Shown in pieces: positions 43,925 to 53,966 of a stretch of DNA of 64,000 nucleotides. How positions within the stretch are numbered: position 1 is the first letter of the stretch; every line of letters starts with the position of its first letter. The position numbers and the translations under genes are program-made. Source of the stretch: Euzebya tangerina (GTDB lineage: Bacteria; Actinomycetota; Nitriliruptoria; Euzebyales; Euzebyaceae); NCBI RefSeq assembly GCF_003074135.1, contig NZ_PPDK01000001.1:2790001-2854000 (forward strand), given 5' to 3'. The notes beneath the pieces were generated by a model, which saw only the letters and a list, made by a program, of their open reading frames with translations, did not search any database and was not told the DNA's origin.

Positions 43925-43930
43925 TAGCAT
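43925..43930 (+). promoter_or_regulatory. Leaderless -10 hexamer for idh
   Basis: TAGCAT followed by GCCGGCC (7 bases) and ATG at 43938. An upstream in-frame ATG at 43929 overlaps the hexamer, which favours 43938. Confidence 0.55.
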
Positions 43931-43937
43931 GCCGGCC

Positions 43938-46163
43938 ATGACTGACTCCCCGATCATCTACACCTACACCGACGAGGCCCCGGCACTGGCCACCCACTCC
44001 TTCCTCCCGGTCATCGAGGCCTTCGCCGGCGCCTGCGGGGTGGGCATCGAGACGCGCGACATCTCCCTCGCGGCTCGGACCCTGGCGCAGTGGAACGACA
44101 CGCTACCGGAGGACCGTCGGGTGAACGACGCGCTGGCCGAACTGGGGGAGTTGGCCAAGACCCCGGAGGCCAACATCATCAAGCTGCCGAACATCTCCGC
44201 CTCGGTGCCGCAGCTCAAGGCGGCCATCGCGGAGCTGCAGTCCCACGGCTTCGACATCCCCGACTACCCCGACGAGGTCACCTCCGACGCCGACACCGAT
44301 GCCCGGGCTCGCTACTCGGTCGCGATGGGGTCCGCCGTGAACCCGGTGCTGCGTGAGGGCAACTCCGACCGTCGGGCGCCCGCGGCGGTGAAGGAGTACG
44401 CCCGCAACAACCCGCACTCGATGGGGGAGTGGTCGGCTGATTCGAAGTCCCACGTCGCAACCATGGACGGCGGGGACTTCCGCTCCAACGAGAAGTCCGT
44501 CACGATTGAGGAGGCCGGGTCGCTGCAGATCCGTCTGACCGATGCCGAGGGCCAGACGACGGTGCTGAAGGAGTCGGTGCCGGTCGAGGCCGGTGAGGTC
44601 GTCGACTCCACCTTCATGAGCAAGGAGGCGCTCGAGGCCTTCCTGAGGGCTCAGGTGGCCGATGCCGAGACGACGGGGGTCCTGTTCAGCCTGCACATGA
44701 AGGCGACGATGATGAAGGTCAGCGACCCCATCATCTTCGGTCACGCCGTTCGGGCGTACTTCGCCGAGGTCTTCGAGACCTGGGAGGCGGAACTCGCGGC
44801 CGCCGGCGCCAACCCGAACGACGGCCTGGGCGGGGTCATCAAGGCCGTCGAGGAGGAGCTCGACGCCGACACCGCGGCCGCAATCAAGGCCGACATCGAC
44901 GCTGCGCTTGAGAGCGGCCCTGACCTGGCCTACGTCAACTCCCACAAGGGGATCACGAACCTCCACGTCCCCTCCGACGTCATCATCGACGCCTCGATGC
45001 CCGCGATGATCCGCACGTCCGGGCAGATGTGGAACGCCGATGACGAGACCCAGGACACGAAGGCCACGATTCCCGACTCGAGCTACGCCGACCTGTACCA
45101 AGCCACCATCGAGTACTGCAAGGCCAACGGGGCCTTCGACCCCTCGACCATGGGAACGGTGCCCAACGTCGGCCTGATGGCGAAGAAGGCGGAGGAGTAC
45201 GGCTCCCACGACAAGACCTTCGAGATCCCACACGCCGGGACCGTCGAGGTCGTCGACGGCTCCGGCACGGTGCTGATGGCTCACGAGGTCGAGGCGGGAG
45301 ACATCTGGCGGGCCTGCCAGGCCAAGGACGGCCCCATCCGGGACTGGGTCAAGCTGGCGGTCAACCGAGCCCGCGCGACCGGCTGGCCGGCGATCTTCTG
45401 GCTGGACGAGACCCGGGCGCACGACGCCCAGCTCATCGCCAAGGTCAAGACCTACTTGGATGAGCACGACACCGAGGGCCTCGACATCCAGATCATGAAC
45501 GTCGCCGATGCGGCCTGGTACACGCTGGAGCGGGCCGGCCGCGGCGAGAACACGATCTCAGTCACCGGGAACGTGCTGCGTGACTACCTGACCGACCTCT
45601 TCCCCATCCTTGAGCTCGGGACCTCGGCGAAGATGCTCTCGATCGTCCCCCTCATGAACGGCGGCGGGCTGTTCGAGACCGGGGCGGGCGGGTCGGCACC
45701 CAAGCACGTCCAACAACTGCAGGCCGAGAACCACCTGCGCTGGGACTCCCTCGGCGAGTACCTCGCTCTGGGCGTGTCGCTCGAGCACTTCGCTGACGTC
45801 ACCGGCAACGGCGGCGCCAAGGTCATGGGCGAGGCACTGTCGCGGGCGACGACCGAGTACCTGAGAGAGGGTCGCTCGCCATCACGGAAGGTGAACGAGC
45901 TGGACAATCGCGCCAGCACCTTCTACCTGTCCCTGTACTGGGCGCAGGCGCTGGCCGAGCAGGATGACGACGCTGACCTTGCCGCGACCTTCACTCCGGT
46001 GGCTGAGGCACTGGCTGAGGCAGAGGAGACCATCGTGGCCGAACTGATCGAGGTGCAGGGCGAGCCGGTCGATCTGCACGGCTACTACTACATCGATCGC
46101 GACAAGGCCGACCGTGTGATGCGGCCCAGCAAGACCTACAACTCGATCCTTGCCGACATCTGA
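43938..46163 (+). CDS. icd: Isocitrate dehydrogenase, NADP-dependent, monomeric type
   Basis: 741 aa from ATG at 43938. The length and landmarks ([21 protein letters not shown] at the N-terminus, [37 protein letters not shown] and [21 protein letters not shown] near the end) fit monomeric Idh II. It converts isocitrate to 2-oxoglutarate in the TCA cycle and makes NADPH. The monomeric enzyme is common in actinobacteria. Its end overlaps the sulfatase start by 14 bases if the TTG start of the latter is right. Confidence 0.95.
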   Translation: MTDSPIIYTYTDEAPALATHSFLPVIEAFAGACGVGIETRDISLAARTLAQWNDTLPEDRRVNDALAELGELAKTPEANIIKLPNISASVPQLKAAIAELQSHGFDIPDYPDEVTSDADTDARARYSVAMGSAVNPVLREGNSDRRAPAAVKEYARNNPHSMGEWSADSKSHVATMDGGDFRSNEKSVTIEEAGSLQIRLTDAEGQTTVLKESVPVEAGEVVDSTFMSKEALEAFLRAQVADAETTGVLFSLHMKATMMKVSDPIIFGHAVRAYFAEVFETWEAELAAAGANPNDGLGGVIKAVEEELDADTAAAIKADIDAALESGPDLAYVNSHKGITNLHVPSDVIIDASMPAMIRTSGQMWNADDETQDTKATIPDSSYADLYQATIEYCKANGAFDPSTMGTVPNVGLMAKKAEEYGSHDKTFEIPHAGTVEVVDGSGTVLMAHEVEAGDIWRACQAKDGPIRDWVKLAVNRARATGWPAIFWLDETRAHDAQLIAKVKTYLDEHDTEGLDIQIMNVADAAWYTLERAGRGENTISVTGNVLRDYLTDLFPILELGTSAKMLSIVPLMNGGGLFETGAGGSAPKHVQQLQAENHLRWDSLGEYLALGVSLEHFADVTGNGGAKVMGEALSRATTEYLREGRSPSRKVNELDNRASTFYLSLYWAQALAEQDDDADLAATFTPVAEALAEAEETIVAELIEVQGEPVDLHGYYYIDRDKADRVMRPSKTYNSILADI

Positions 46164-47634
46164 GCGCCGCGGCGGCGCACCCACCACTGGTGATCGGCGC
46201 CCGCCCAACATCGTCTTCATCATGAGCGACGATCACGCCGCGCATGCCATCAGCGCGTACGGCTCTCGCATCAACGCCACACCCAACTTAGATCGGCTTG
46301 CCGCTGAGGGGATCCGGCTGGACTCGGCGTTCTGCACGAATTCGATCTGCGCGCCGTCCCGCGCGGCGATCCTGACGGGGGAGTACAACCACCGCAACGG
46401 CGTGACGTCGCTGCACGACACGCTCGATGCTGACCGGTGGTCGTTCCCCAAGGCATTGCAGCAGGCGGGGTACATGACGGCCCTCATCGGGAAGTGGCAT
46501 CTGGGGCATGGCCCCGGGGTCGATCCGGCCGGGTTCGACGTCTGGCGGGTGCTGCCAGGGCAGGGGCACTACCACAACCCGGTGATGCTCGAGGCCGAGG
46601 GTCGGGTCGTCGAGCGCCCCGGCTACGTCACCGACCTCATCACCGACGACACCATCGAGTTCATCGAGCGGCAGGTCACGACCTCGCCGGACCAGCCGTT
46701 CGCGGTGATGTGCCACCACAAGGCGCCGCACCGGTCGTGGGAGCCGTCGCGTCGCCATGCCCACCTCTTCGAGGACGAGACGATCCCGGAACCGGAGACC
46801 TTCGATGACGACTTAGTCGGTCGGGCCGCCGTGGTCCAGGCTGCCCGGATGCGCATGATGGACCTGGACCCGTACCTCGACCTGAAGGCGCCGGTGCCGG
46901 AGGGGTTGTCGTTGGATGAGGAGATCAGCTGGCGCTATCAGCGCTACATCAAGGACTACCTGCGTGTGGTGGCCTCCATCGATGACAACGTCGGGCGGCT
47001 GCTGGACGTGATCGAGGCACTGGGGCTGGCCGAGGACACCATCGTGGTCTACACCTCCGACCAGGGCTTCTTCTTGGGTGACCACGGGATGTTCGACAAA
47101 CGGCTGATGTATGAGGAGTCGTTGCGGATGCCCTTCCTGCTGCGGTATCCACGCCTTGTGGAGCCGGAATCGGCCTGCGACGACATCGTCGTCAACGTCG
47201 ACGTCGCCCCTACCCTGTTGGAGCTCTGTGGCGTGGAAACCCCCGACCACGTCCAGGGTCGGTCGTTCGTAGACGTGCTCACCGGAGAGACGCCGGATGA
47301 CTGGCCGACGTCCATGTACTACCGGTACTGGATGCATCGCGACGGCGCACACTTGGCTCCGGCGCACTACGGCGTGCGGACCAAGACACACAAGTTGATC
47401 TGCTACTACAACGATCCGCTGGAGGAGGTCGGAGCACACGGGCCTGTGAACCCGGTGGAGTGGGAGCTCTTCGACCTGGTCACCGACCCCTACGAGGTCG
47501 ACAACGTCATCGCTGACCCGGCGTACGCCGAGGTCCGAGCCGAGCTGGTGGCCGAGCTGGCCCGACAGCAGGAAGCCGTGGGGGACGAGCCCTACCCCCG
47601 CGCCGAGGCAGCCCTGCCGACGCACGGGGCGTGA
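46150..47634 (+). CDS. Sulfatase family protein
   Basis: 494 aa from TTG at 46150, which overlaps the idh end; there is no ATG or GTG before the conserved start [15 protein letters not shown], so the unusual start is forced. Cysteine-type sulfatase: C67-A-P-S-R at the formylglycine site, metal ligands in SDDH and [18 protein letters not shown]. It has no signal peptide, so it may act in the cytoplasm or the annotated start misses it. It needs a formylglycine-generating enzyme, not encoded here. Substrate (sulfate ester or phosphonate-like) unknown. Confidence 0.85.
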   Translation: MPTSERRGGAPTTGDRRPPNIVFIMSDDHAAHAISAYGSRINATPNLDRLAAEGIRLDSAFCTNSICAPSRAAILTGEYNHRNGVTSLHDTLDADRWSFPKALQQAGYMTALIGKWHLGHGPGVDPAGFDVWRVLPGQGHYHNPVMLEAEGRVVERPGYVTDLITDDTIEFIERQVTTSPDQPFAVMCHHKAPHRSWEPSRRHAHLFEDETIPEPETFDDDLVGRAAVVQAARMRMMDLDPYLDLKAPVPEGLSLDEEISWRYQRYIKDYLRVVASIDDNVGRLLDVIEALGLAEDTIVVYTSDQGFFLGDHGMFDKRLMYEESLRMPFLLRYPRLVEPESACDDIVVNVDVAPTLLELCGVETPDHVQGRSFVDVLTGETPDDWPTSMYYRYWMHRDGAHLAPAHYGVRTKTHKLICYYNDPLEEVGAHGPVNPVEWELFDLVTDPYEVDNVIADPAYAEVRAELVAELARQQEAVGDEPYPRAEAALPTHGA

Positions 47635-47646
47635 GCGGAGCTGGCG

Positions 47647-48120
47647 TTGTCACTCGCGACACGATCCATGACCCGTGGCGACGTCCCGGCGTGTGTGGCC
47701 CTGGTCAACCACATCATCGCGGTCGGCGGTACCACAGCCTACGAGGCACCCTTCACCGACCACGGCTTCGCTGACCGGTACCTGGGCGATGCTGCCATCA
47801 CCACGGTGGTGCTCGAGGGAGGCCGGTTGGTCGGGTTCCAGGGCGCGTTCGAGGTCGAGCGCGGCATCTTCAGCCTCGGGACCTTCACCGATCAGCAACG
47901 GCCGGTGCCCGGGGCCGGTCGCGCCCTGTTCGATGCAACGGTCATGGCCGCACGGGCGCGTGGCGGTGTTCGACTTCTGGCCAAGATCACGTCGGACAAC
48001 GCCGGTGGCTTGGCGTTCTACACGGCGATGGGCTTCATCGACGATCACGTCGTTCCTGCCGACCACACGCGTCCGGACGGGACGGCTGTCGACCGGATCG
48101 TGAAGGTGTATCCGCTGTAG
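47647..48120 (+). CDS. GNAT-family N-acetyltransferase
   Basis: 157 aa from TTG at 47647 with a GGAG ribosome site 6 bases upstream; 12 bases after the sulfatase stop. GNAT fold: N-terminal TRGDVPACVALVNHIIAVGG, the acetyl-CoA-binding turn near PVPGAGRALFDATVMAARARG and the C-terminal DNAGGLAFYTAMGFID. The HxxxE and NxxxxxFY landmarks are typical. Acceptor substrate unknown. It is the last chromosomal gene before the integrated element. Confidence 0.82.
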   Translation: MSLATRSMTRGDVPACVALVNHIIAVGGTTAYEAPFTDHGFADRYLGDAAITTVVLEGGRLVGFQGAFEVERGIFSLGTFTDQQRPVPGAGRALFDATVMAARARGGVRLLAKITSDNAGGLAFYTAMGFIDDHVVPADHTRPDGTAVDRIVKVYPL

Positions 48121-48182
48121 CGTCCTCCGAGCGCGGGCCGATGGACGGTGTGATCAACGTCGCCGGGATCATCCAGCCGTTC

Positions 48183-48199
48183 GCGCTCACCGTGAGCGC
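48183..48199 (+). terminator. Short perfect hairpin before the left element boundary
   Basis: GCGCTCAC, one base, GTGAGCGC. It lies in the gap after the acetyltransferase gene, 19 bases before the att repeat. Possible terminator, no T-run. Confidence 0.35.
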
Positions 48200-48218
48200 A
48201 GCGAGTCGGTCTCAGTGA

Positions 48219-48258
48219 GCCGGGCGGGGCTCGAACCCGCGACCAAGCGATTATGAGT
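48219..48258. repeat. Left att site: displaced 3' half of tRNA-Met
   Basis: 40 bases identical to 60999-61038; one mismatch at 48218 (A for G) if extended to the tRNA 3' end. The sequence then diverges at 48259. A hairpin GTTGAG/CTCAAC (48257-48262 with 48268-48273) and another GACCTGC/GCAGGTC (48282-48288 with 48295-48301) follow just inside the element. Confidence 0.9.
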
Positions 48259-48673
48259 TGAGAGGCACTCAACGCTGTGCTGACCTGCGGAAATGCAGGT
48301 CGGAGAGGAGCGAACGGCGCCGAGTTTGTTGCTCTGGAGTTCGTACCGCTGTGCGGTCTAGAAAAGTTCGTTGCCGGCAACGACCGAAGCACCGAAGTAC
48401 GCGATCCGCGTGATCCGCTCCGATCGAGGGGTCGTGTCCCGGCTGATGGCACACGCGCGACTAGCCCTCGCGCCGGCGTCCCCCTCGGCCTAGCTGACCT
48501 TGTCGAGGGGCGTCTGCAGTTCCGCCGTGAACTCCTCGATTCCCCCACTCAATGCGACTCAGTCGAACGGGCGGACTTGCATACGTAGATCACCACTTCC
48601 GGTCGCGCCAACGCTCCCACGGCGGGTCGGGATGGCACCCTGCGAGGATCGCAGCGCCGGAGGAGGGCGGCTA
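48259..48673. other. Non-coding left end of the element
   Basis: 415 bases without a convincing gene. Two small hairpins lie next to the att repeat, and TGCAGGTCGGAG (48294-48305) recurs near the right end (60976-60987), a possible integrase arm site. The promoter of the nuclease-like gene must lie in the right part; a GGAGGAGGG ribosome site is at its end. Confidence 0.5.
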
Positions 48674-49993
48674 ATGGACAACAACTGGAGGCGGGCACGG
48701 CTGATACCCGTGCGTGGGATCGGCAGCGAGAAGGAGGCGGAGGAACGGGCGACGTCGGCCCTGTTGGCCGTCCTCTCGATCGTGCGGCCGCTGTCGGCGG
48801 AGCTGTTCAAGCCGATGGGTGCCTCCGGCGCGGCCAGGGCGACCGTCGAGTGCTTCACCGAGGTGATCTTCGATCTAGACGGGAAGAAGGTCCGCCCTGA
48901 TGGGCTGGTCCGGGTCAGCTACGGCAAGGGAACCTGGACGGCCTTGATCGAAGTAAAGACAGGCACCTCCAGGTTGGATCCGGACCAGCTGACCTCGTAC
49001 ATCAAGATGGCCAGAGCCCGGAAGTTCGACTGCGTGATCACGATCTCGAACGAGATAGCCCCGGCACCCGGTCATCATCCGACGCCGGCTGCGGTCCCTC
49101 GGGCGAATTCGACGGTCCAGCTGCACCACATCTCGTGGACTCAGCTGGTGACGACGGCAGTCCGCTTGCACGAGCACATCGGCGTCGATGACGCCGAGCA
49201 ACGGTGGCTCCTCGGAGAGCTCATTCGGTACCTGCAGCACTCCGCGTCTGGTGCGCTGTCGTTCAACGACATGGGTGGCGATTGGGTCGCGGTCCGCAAC
49301 GCGGCGAAGGATGGGACGCTCTCCAAGGGCGAGGCGGGAGCCATGGACATCGCGCAGCGCTGGGACCAGCTCGTCCGCTACATCGCGCTGATGATGGGCG
49401 CCCAGACCGGCCTCGATGTTGTCCAGTACCTCAGCCGTTCACATGCCAGCGATCCCCGCGCCCGCGCTGATGCGGTCGTCAAACAGCTCGCCGACGCAGG
49501 ACGCCTGGACGCGACTCTTCGGATACCCAACACCACGGGCGACCTCGAAGTGTGTGTGGACCTCAGGTCTCGCCAGGTCGTGTGCTCGACGACGATCAAG
49601 GCTCCAGAGGACAAGGGGGCGCGAGGTCGGGTCGGGTGGCTCACTCGACAGCTCCGAGACGCTGCACCGGGTGACCTGCAGATCGAATCTCGGGCTCACC
49701 GTGCGAAGATCGGCCCGACGGCGTCCTTGGCTGCGGCTGTGGAGGACTCTGCGCTCCTGGTCGATGACCAGAAGCGTGACCCGGCGACGTTCACGCTGAC
49801 CTCTAGGTCCGACATGGGCGCAGGGCGGATCGTGGGGAAGGGCAAGGGCGCGTCGTTCATCGAATCGGTCGAGGACGCGATCAACGCTTTCTACGACCAG
49901 GTCCTCTCACGGCTGAGTGCTTGGCAGCCGAAGGCAGCGCCGAGGCAGACCGTTGCAGAGCCCGCGGACGAGCAGACATTCGAGGACGGGTAG
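48674..49993 (+). CDS. PD-(D/E)XK nuclease-like protein
   Basis: 439 aa from ATG at 48674, with a strong GGAGGAGGG ribosome site. The N-terminal 130 residues fit a restriction-endonuclease-like fold: P75-D76 after a strand (GKKVRPDGLV), then E93-V-K95 (WTALIEVKTG) and a helix with LDPDQLTSYIKMA. That is the PD-...-ExK metal/catalytic signature. The remaining 300 residues match nothing I recognise. There is no methyltransferase nearby. As cargo of a mobile element, a defence or anti-competitor nuclease is plausible, but unproven. Confidence 0.7.
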   Translation: MDNNWRRARLIPVRGIGSEKEAEERATSALLAVLSIVRPLSAELFKPMGASGAARATVECFTEVIFDLDGKKVRPDGLVRVSYGKGTWTALIEVKTGTSRLDPDQLTSYIKMARARKFDCVITISNEIAPAPGHHPTPAAVPRANSTVQLHHISWTQLVTTAVRLHEHIGVDDAEQRWLLGELIRYLQHSASGALSFNDMGGDWVAVRNAAKDGTLSKGEAGAMDIAQRWDQLVRYIALMMGAQTGLDVVQYLSRSHASDPRARADAVVKQLADAGRLDATLRIPNTTGDLEVCVDLRSRQVVCSTTIKAPEDKGARGRVGWLTRQLRDAAPGDLQIESRAHRAKIGPTASLAAAVEDSALLVDDQKRDPATFTLTSRSDMGAGRIVGKGKGASFIESVEDAINAFYDQVLSRLSAWQPKAAPRQTVAEPADEQTFEDG

Positions 49994-50261
49994 GCCTCGT
50001 TCAAAGCAACCGGCCTTGCGGGGACTACCCGGTGATCGCTCGGCGATCTCGAAGGGTCATGTGGGCGGCAGCGCTGGTGGCGTAAGGCAACGTCTACCTG
50101 TGTCGGCCCGACCCTTCGGCGATACCCGTAGGTCGCCGGGACACGTGGCGTCCGTTCGGTCGCCGATCAGGATCGCTTGCTCGAGGTCTGCACTCAACTC
50201 CACCTCGGGGGTAGCCGATACCCATACGGTTCCGTCTGCTGTCAGCCATCTGGGGGTTCTT
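49994..50261. other. Intergenic region before the SGNH/CWB2 gene
   Basis: 268 bases. The downstream frame is open through most of it but shows no signal peptide or ribosome site, so it is treated as non-coding. I see no repeat or RNA structure. Confidence 0.4.
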
Positions 50262-53200
50262 GTGTCGCGTGTCCTAGTCGTAGTCGCTCTCATCGGCTCG
50301 CTGTTGAGTTTTCCTGTCGAAACTGCGGTTGGGCAGGAGGAGAGCTTCGCGGCCTGCGGGACGGCCAACGGTTTCACCTTTCAGAGCTTCTCTGGTGGAC
50401 CGTCCCCTGATGTGAACCATTTCTCGACGAGGGGGTACACGTCTGAAGGGCAGGGCTGTGCCCAGTTTCGGCTTATTGTGCCCGCCGCAAACGCTCAACG
50501 TGCGATCTTCACAGGCCGGACCTTCGGAGAGAAGGAACTCTGCCTGCTCATTGTGAACGGTCAGCCGGTCTATGACGATTCATCTTGCGATGGCCCCATT
50601 AGCTATGGCCATGGTCGGTCCCACATCCCCATCGACGAGGAACTGCTTGTCGACGGCTTGAACCGCATCGTGTTCGAGTTCCGCAACGGTAGCTACGTTC
50701 AGCGGCCAGTCCTAGCAGTTCAGGACGGCCTGTTCGGTGCTGGGACAGGCCAGGCACCCTCGGGCCGCCTTGAGGTTTCTCCTCGCGGAGGAGTCGTCTT
50801 CCCGGCGGGCGGTCATGCCACGCTGGATGCTGTCTACACGGGAGAGGACGGCCCTATCAGCAATGCGACGGTCCTCTTTGAAGTGACCGAGGGGCCCAGC
50901 GTTGGTGAGTCGAATCGCGGGAGCTGCCTGGTGCCATTCAGCATCGCCAGCGTCTTTGGCGCGTCCCATGCATGTTCCACTGACGCTGAAGGTCGACAAG
51001 CCCTGACGTACGAGCAGTCCGGTGACGACGCCGAAGTCGATCGTTTGCGATTGTGGGTCGACGAGAACAGCAACGGTCAACCCGACTTCGCCGAGGCCTC
51101 GACGACGGTCGAGGTCCACTGGCGCGATACTCAAGCAACCTATGTTGCTCTTGGTGATTCGTACTCCAGTGGCGAGGGAACTCCGCCCTACGAACCGGGA
51201 ACTGAAGACGAGGATCAGTGTCACCGGTCGGTCTCGCACTCCTACAGTTCGGTCATGCGCTGGCCTGGCTCAGACGTCCCTGTTGATGATGACCCCAGTG
51301 TCGACCACACGATGTTTGCATGTTCTGGGGCGGTCATGGCCAACATTACCCGAGTTGCCCACGGCGGTCTGCCGGCTCAACTTGTCCAGCTTGAGGAGTC
51401 CGGTCTTGATCCGGACCTTGTGACCATGTCCATATCTGGAAACGACGCCAACTTCTCAGCCGTGTCAATCGCTTGTGCCAAGACCAGCTGCTTGGACGAA
51501 GCCGCGGACTTCACCGGCGACCTCACCATGGAGGAGTGGCTCCCGGCCCACATCGACAGTCTTCAGAGCCAGCTGGTCGGCACGCTGGCCCAAGTTCGAC
51601 GTGCCGCTGAGGACGCCACAGTTCTGCTTGTGGGTTACCCACGTCTGATGACTGACCACACTTGTGATCTGACGGTTGCGTTCGGTGGAGGAGAGTCGTT
51701 CTTCTTCAACGACATGACCGACCGACTTAACGGCGTGATGGCAGACGCCGCTGAAACAGGCGGGGTTCACTTTGTTAACCCGCAGCCCGAATGGACAAGC
51801 CACGAGCTGTGCGGTGATGGCCTTCGGTACATGCGGTGGGCGCGCTTCATCATCAACACAGAACGCGACTTCATCCCCGACGAGTGGATCGACTTGTCGC
51901 CCTATCGTGTGAGTCGCGAGTCATTCCATCCCAACTACCTGGGCCAGCGAGCCTACGCGGCCGCAGTTGAGCGGACCCTTGAAGATGCGGTTGAGCAGTA
52001 CGGCCAGAACGCAGTCGGTCTACCACCAAACCCCAACGATGGACCGCTGACATGTCCCTCGCCACCCTGCGACGACCCTGCGCCCAGCAACGCCCTCACT
52101 CGTGTGACGGAGAAGTCGCCGCTCGACGTGCTGCCGTCGCTCGGCCTGGCGACCATTGAGGGAAGCTGCCAAGAGCTGGCTCGGCCAGAACAGGAGCTGG
52201 TCTTTGCGGCCGAAGAATTCTCGTTCGGCTCCGACGTCGTCCTAGCCGAAGTTGGCGAAGACTTTGAGCGCCGAGCAATCGCCACCGTGACTGCTGGCGA
52301 AGATGGCTCGGTCGAGTACACCCTTGACTCGCCTGGCGACGAACTCTCTGCGAACTCAACCCTTTATGAGTTCAAGGGAACTGGTCTGCTGGGCGAGCCC
52401 CGCTCGGCTCTGGTCGGGCTCGGCCTACACGTCGATGCTTGCTCGAATCAACATCCAACTCCGCAAGTAGGCGGTGTTGTCGACGGCGAGGAGATCGTGG
52501 CGGGCACTACCCGACGCTTCAGCTTCGAGTGTGAACTGCAGGAACAGGGCCAAGATTGCGTCAGCAGCCACCCAGACGGTGCCTTGCTCGACACGTCATT
52601 CCCAGGGACCTATGAGATCGCCATCTCCACGACTGCAACAGACGGCTCCATCAACACCGAAGTAGTTGAGTACTCAGTGGTCGCCGACACAACCGCACCG
52701 ACGATCGAACCAGTCACTCCGCGCGAGGGAGCCGAGTTCGTAGTAGGGGACGAGGTGATCATCACGTTCGACTGTGAGGACTCGCAAAGCGAGGTGACGG
52801 CCTGCCGGAGCGATGCTGATGGCTCAGTGCTCGACACCGCAGCCTTGGGTGACCACGAGCTGCAGATCCAAGCCATTGATTCCGCTGGCAACGCCAGTCT
52901 GGCAACCGTTCGCTACACGGTTGTTGAGCAGCCCGCAGAGCCCTCTCCCGAGCCGACAGGGCCGCCTCCGCCGACCCCGACACCGGAGCCCGCACCAGAC
53001 CTACAGCCGACGCCGGCCCCCTCCATAGCGATAGAGCGTCTGGATGGAGCTGTGCTGGAAGCCGCCATCACCATCAGTCAAGGCCGACATGGGGATGGAA
53101 CTGCGCAGTTCGCCGTCCTTGCCCGATCAGACGAGTTCGCGGACGCCCTGGCTGGGTCCTCGCTGACGAGCGGCGGCCCACTGCTACTGACCTCCTCGGA

Positions 53201-53966
53201 CCAGGTGCATCCCGCCGTTCTCGAAGAGCTGCAGCGAGTTCTGGTCGACGGAGGCACCGTCTACCTACTGGGTGGACCGAGTGCACTTGCCCCCTCTATG
53301 GAAGACGAACTGGAGAACGCCGGCTTGGCGCCCCAACGTCTGGCAGGCTCGAATCGGGTGTTGACGTCGCTCGCGGTAGCCGACCAGCTTGCAGAGTTGT
53401 ACGGCGCTCCTGCGACCCAGTACGTCGCACGAGCCAATCCACGTCCCGACGACCCCACCTCGGCTTGGGCTGACGCCATCGCTGTCGGTCCGCTGCTTGC
53501 CGCCACCCAGACGCCGGTTCTTTTGACATGGAGCGATCATCTCGAGCCGGAACTCCGGCGGCGACTAGAGGCAACCCACCCTCACACTGCGCTGCTTGGG
53601 GGAGAACATGCGATCCCGTCAGGGCTACTGCCCCACCAACAGTCCATGAGCCGAATTGCTGGGGACACCCGTGCAGAGACAGCGAGCGTCATCGCGACTC
53701 TGTGGCCAAGCCAGATCCGCGGGGCCACACTCGTCAACTTGAATGAGAGAGACGCCTGGTCCCGGGTTCTGCCGGCCGCTGGGCTAGCCGCTGAGACTGA
53801 CAGCCCAATCTTGGCAGCCGACCAATCGCTCCACCCAAGCAGTGCCGACGTAATCTCGGCGGTCCGCTGCGATGCCCAGTCCGATCTGACCGTGCTGGCG
53901 CTCGGCGACGAGGAGGCCGTTGCCGACGATGTCTTGAGCCGTCTCGTCAGAGAGGATGGGTGTTGA
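50262..53966 (+). CDS. Secreted SGNH-family esterase with Ig-like and CWB2 repeats
   Basis: 1234 aa from GTG at 50262, chosen for its GGGGG ribosome site and because a signal peptide follows at once (VSRVLVVVALIGSLLSFPVETAVG). Residues about 30-170: unknown beta domain. About 180-290: Ig-like/bacterial adhesion-type region. 295-575: SGNH hydrolase with nucleophile S300 in GDSYSSGEG, block III SGNDANF and the His in ESFHPN (H556). 720-890: two Ig/HYR-like repeats, the second with DSAGNAS. A Pro/Thr linker leads to about 300 residues of cell-wall-binding CWB2 repeats (FADALAGSSL, GGTVYLLGG, RLAGSNRVLTSLAVADQL). It is likely exported and bound to the wall, where it may deacylate polymers. Base composition is lower in GC than the neighbours. 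Confidence 0.85.
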   Translation: MSRVLVVVALIGSLLSFPVETAVGQEESFAACGTANGFTFQSFSGGPSPDVNHFSTRGYTSEGQGCAQFRLIVPAANAQRAIFTGRTFGEKELCLLIVNGQPVYDDSSCDGPISYGHGRSHIPIDEELLVDGLNRIVFEFRNGSYVQRPVLAVQDGLFGAGTGQAPSGRLEVSPRGGVVFPAGGHATLDAVYTGEDGPISNATVLFEVTEGPSVGESNRGSCLVPFSIASVFGASHACSTDAEGRQALTYEQSGDDAEVDRLRLWVDENSNGQPDFAEASTTVEVHWRDTQATYVALGDSYSSGEGTPPYEPGTEDEDQCHRSVSHSYSSVMRWPGSDVPVDDDPSVDHTMFACSGAVMANITRVAHGGLPAQLVQLEESGLDPDLVTMSISGNDANFSAVSIACAKTSCLDEAADFTGDLTMEEWLPAHIDSLQSQLVGTLAQVRRAAEDATVLLVGYPRLMTDHTCDLTVAFGGGESFFFNDMTDRLNGVMADAAETGGVHFVNPQPEWTSHELCGDGLRYMRWARFIINTERDFIPDEWIDLSPYRVSRESFHPNYLGQRAYAAAVERTLEDAVEQYGQNAVGLPPNPNDGPLTCPSPPCDDPAPSNALTRVTEKSPLDVLPSLGLATIEGSCQELARPEQELVFAAEEFSFGSDVVLAEVGEDFERRAIATVTAGEDGSVEYTLDSPGDELSANSTLYEFKGTGLLGEPRSALVGLGLHVDACSNQHPTPQVGGVVDGEEIVAGTTRRFSFECELQEQGQDCVSSHPDGALLDTSFPGTYEIAISTTATDGSINTEVVEYSVVADTTAPTIEPVTPREGAEFVVGDEVIITFDCEDSQSEVTACRSDADGSVLDTAALGDHELQIQAIDSAGNASLATVRYTVVEQPAEPSPEPTGPPPPTPTPEPAPDLQPTPAPSIAIERLDGAVLEAAITISQGRHGDGTAQFAVLARSDEFADALAGSSLTSGGPLLLTSSDQVHPAVLEELQRVLVDGGTVYLLGGPSALAPSMEDELENAGLAPQRLAGSNRVLTSLAVADQLAELYGAPATQYVARANPRPDDPTSAWADAIAVGPLLAATQTPVLLTWSDHLEPELRRRLEATHPHTALLGGEHAIPSGLLPHQQSMSRIAGDTRAETASVIATLWPSQIRGATLVNLNERDAWSRVLPAAGLAAETDSPILAADQSLHPSSADVISAVRCDAQSDLTVLALGDEEAVADDVLSRLVREDGC

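Noticed and set aside
48277-48588. 103-codon frame in the left end of the element
   Set aside because: No ribosome site, no recognisable motif, overlaps the hairpins beside the att repeat.
49917-50261. N-terminal extension of the SGNH/CWB2 gene
   Set aside because: It would bury the signal peptide 115 residues inside the protein and overlaps the nuclease-like gene.
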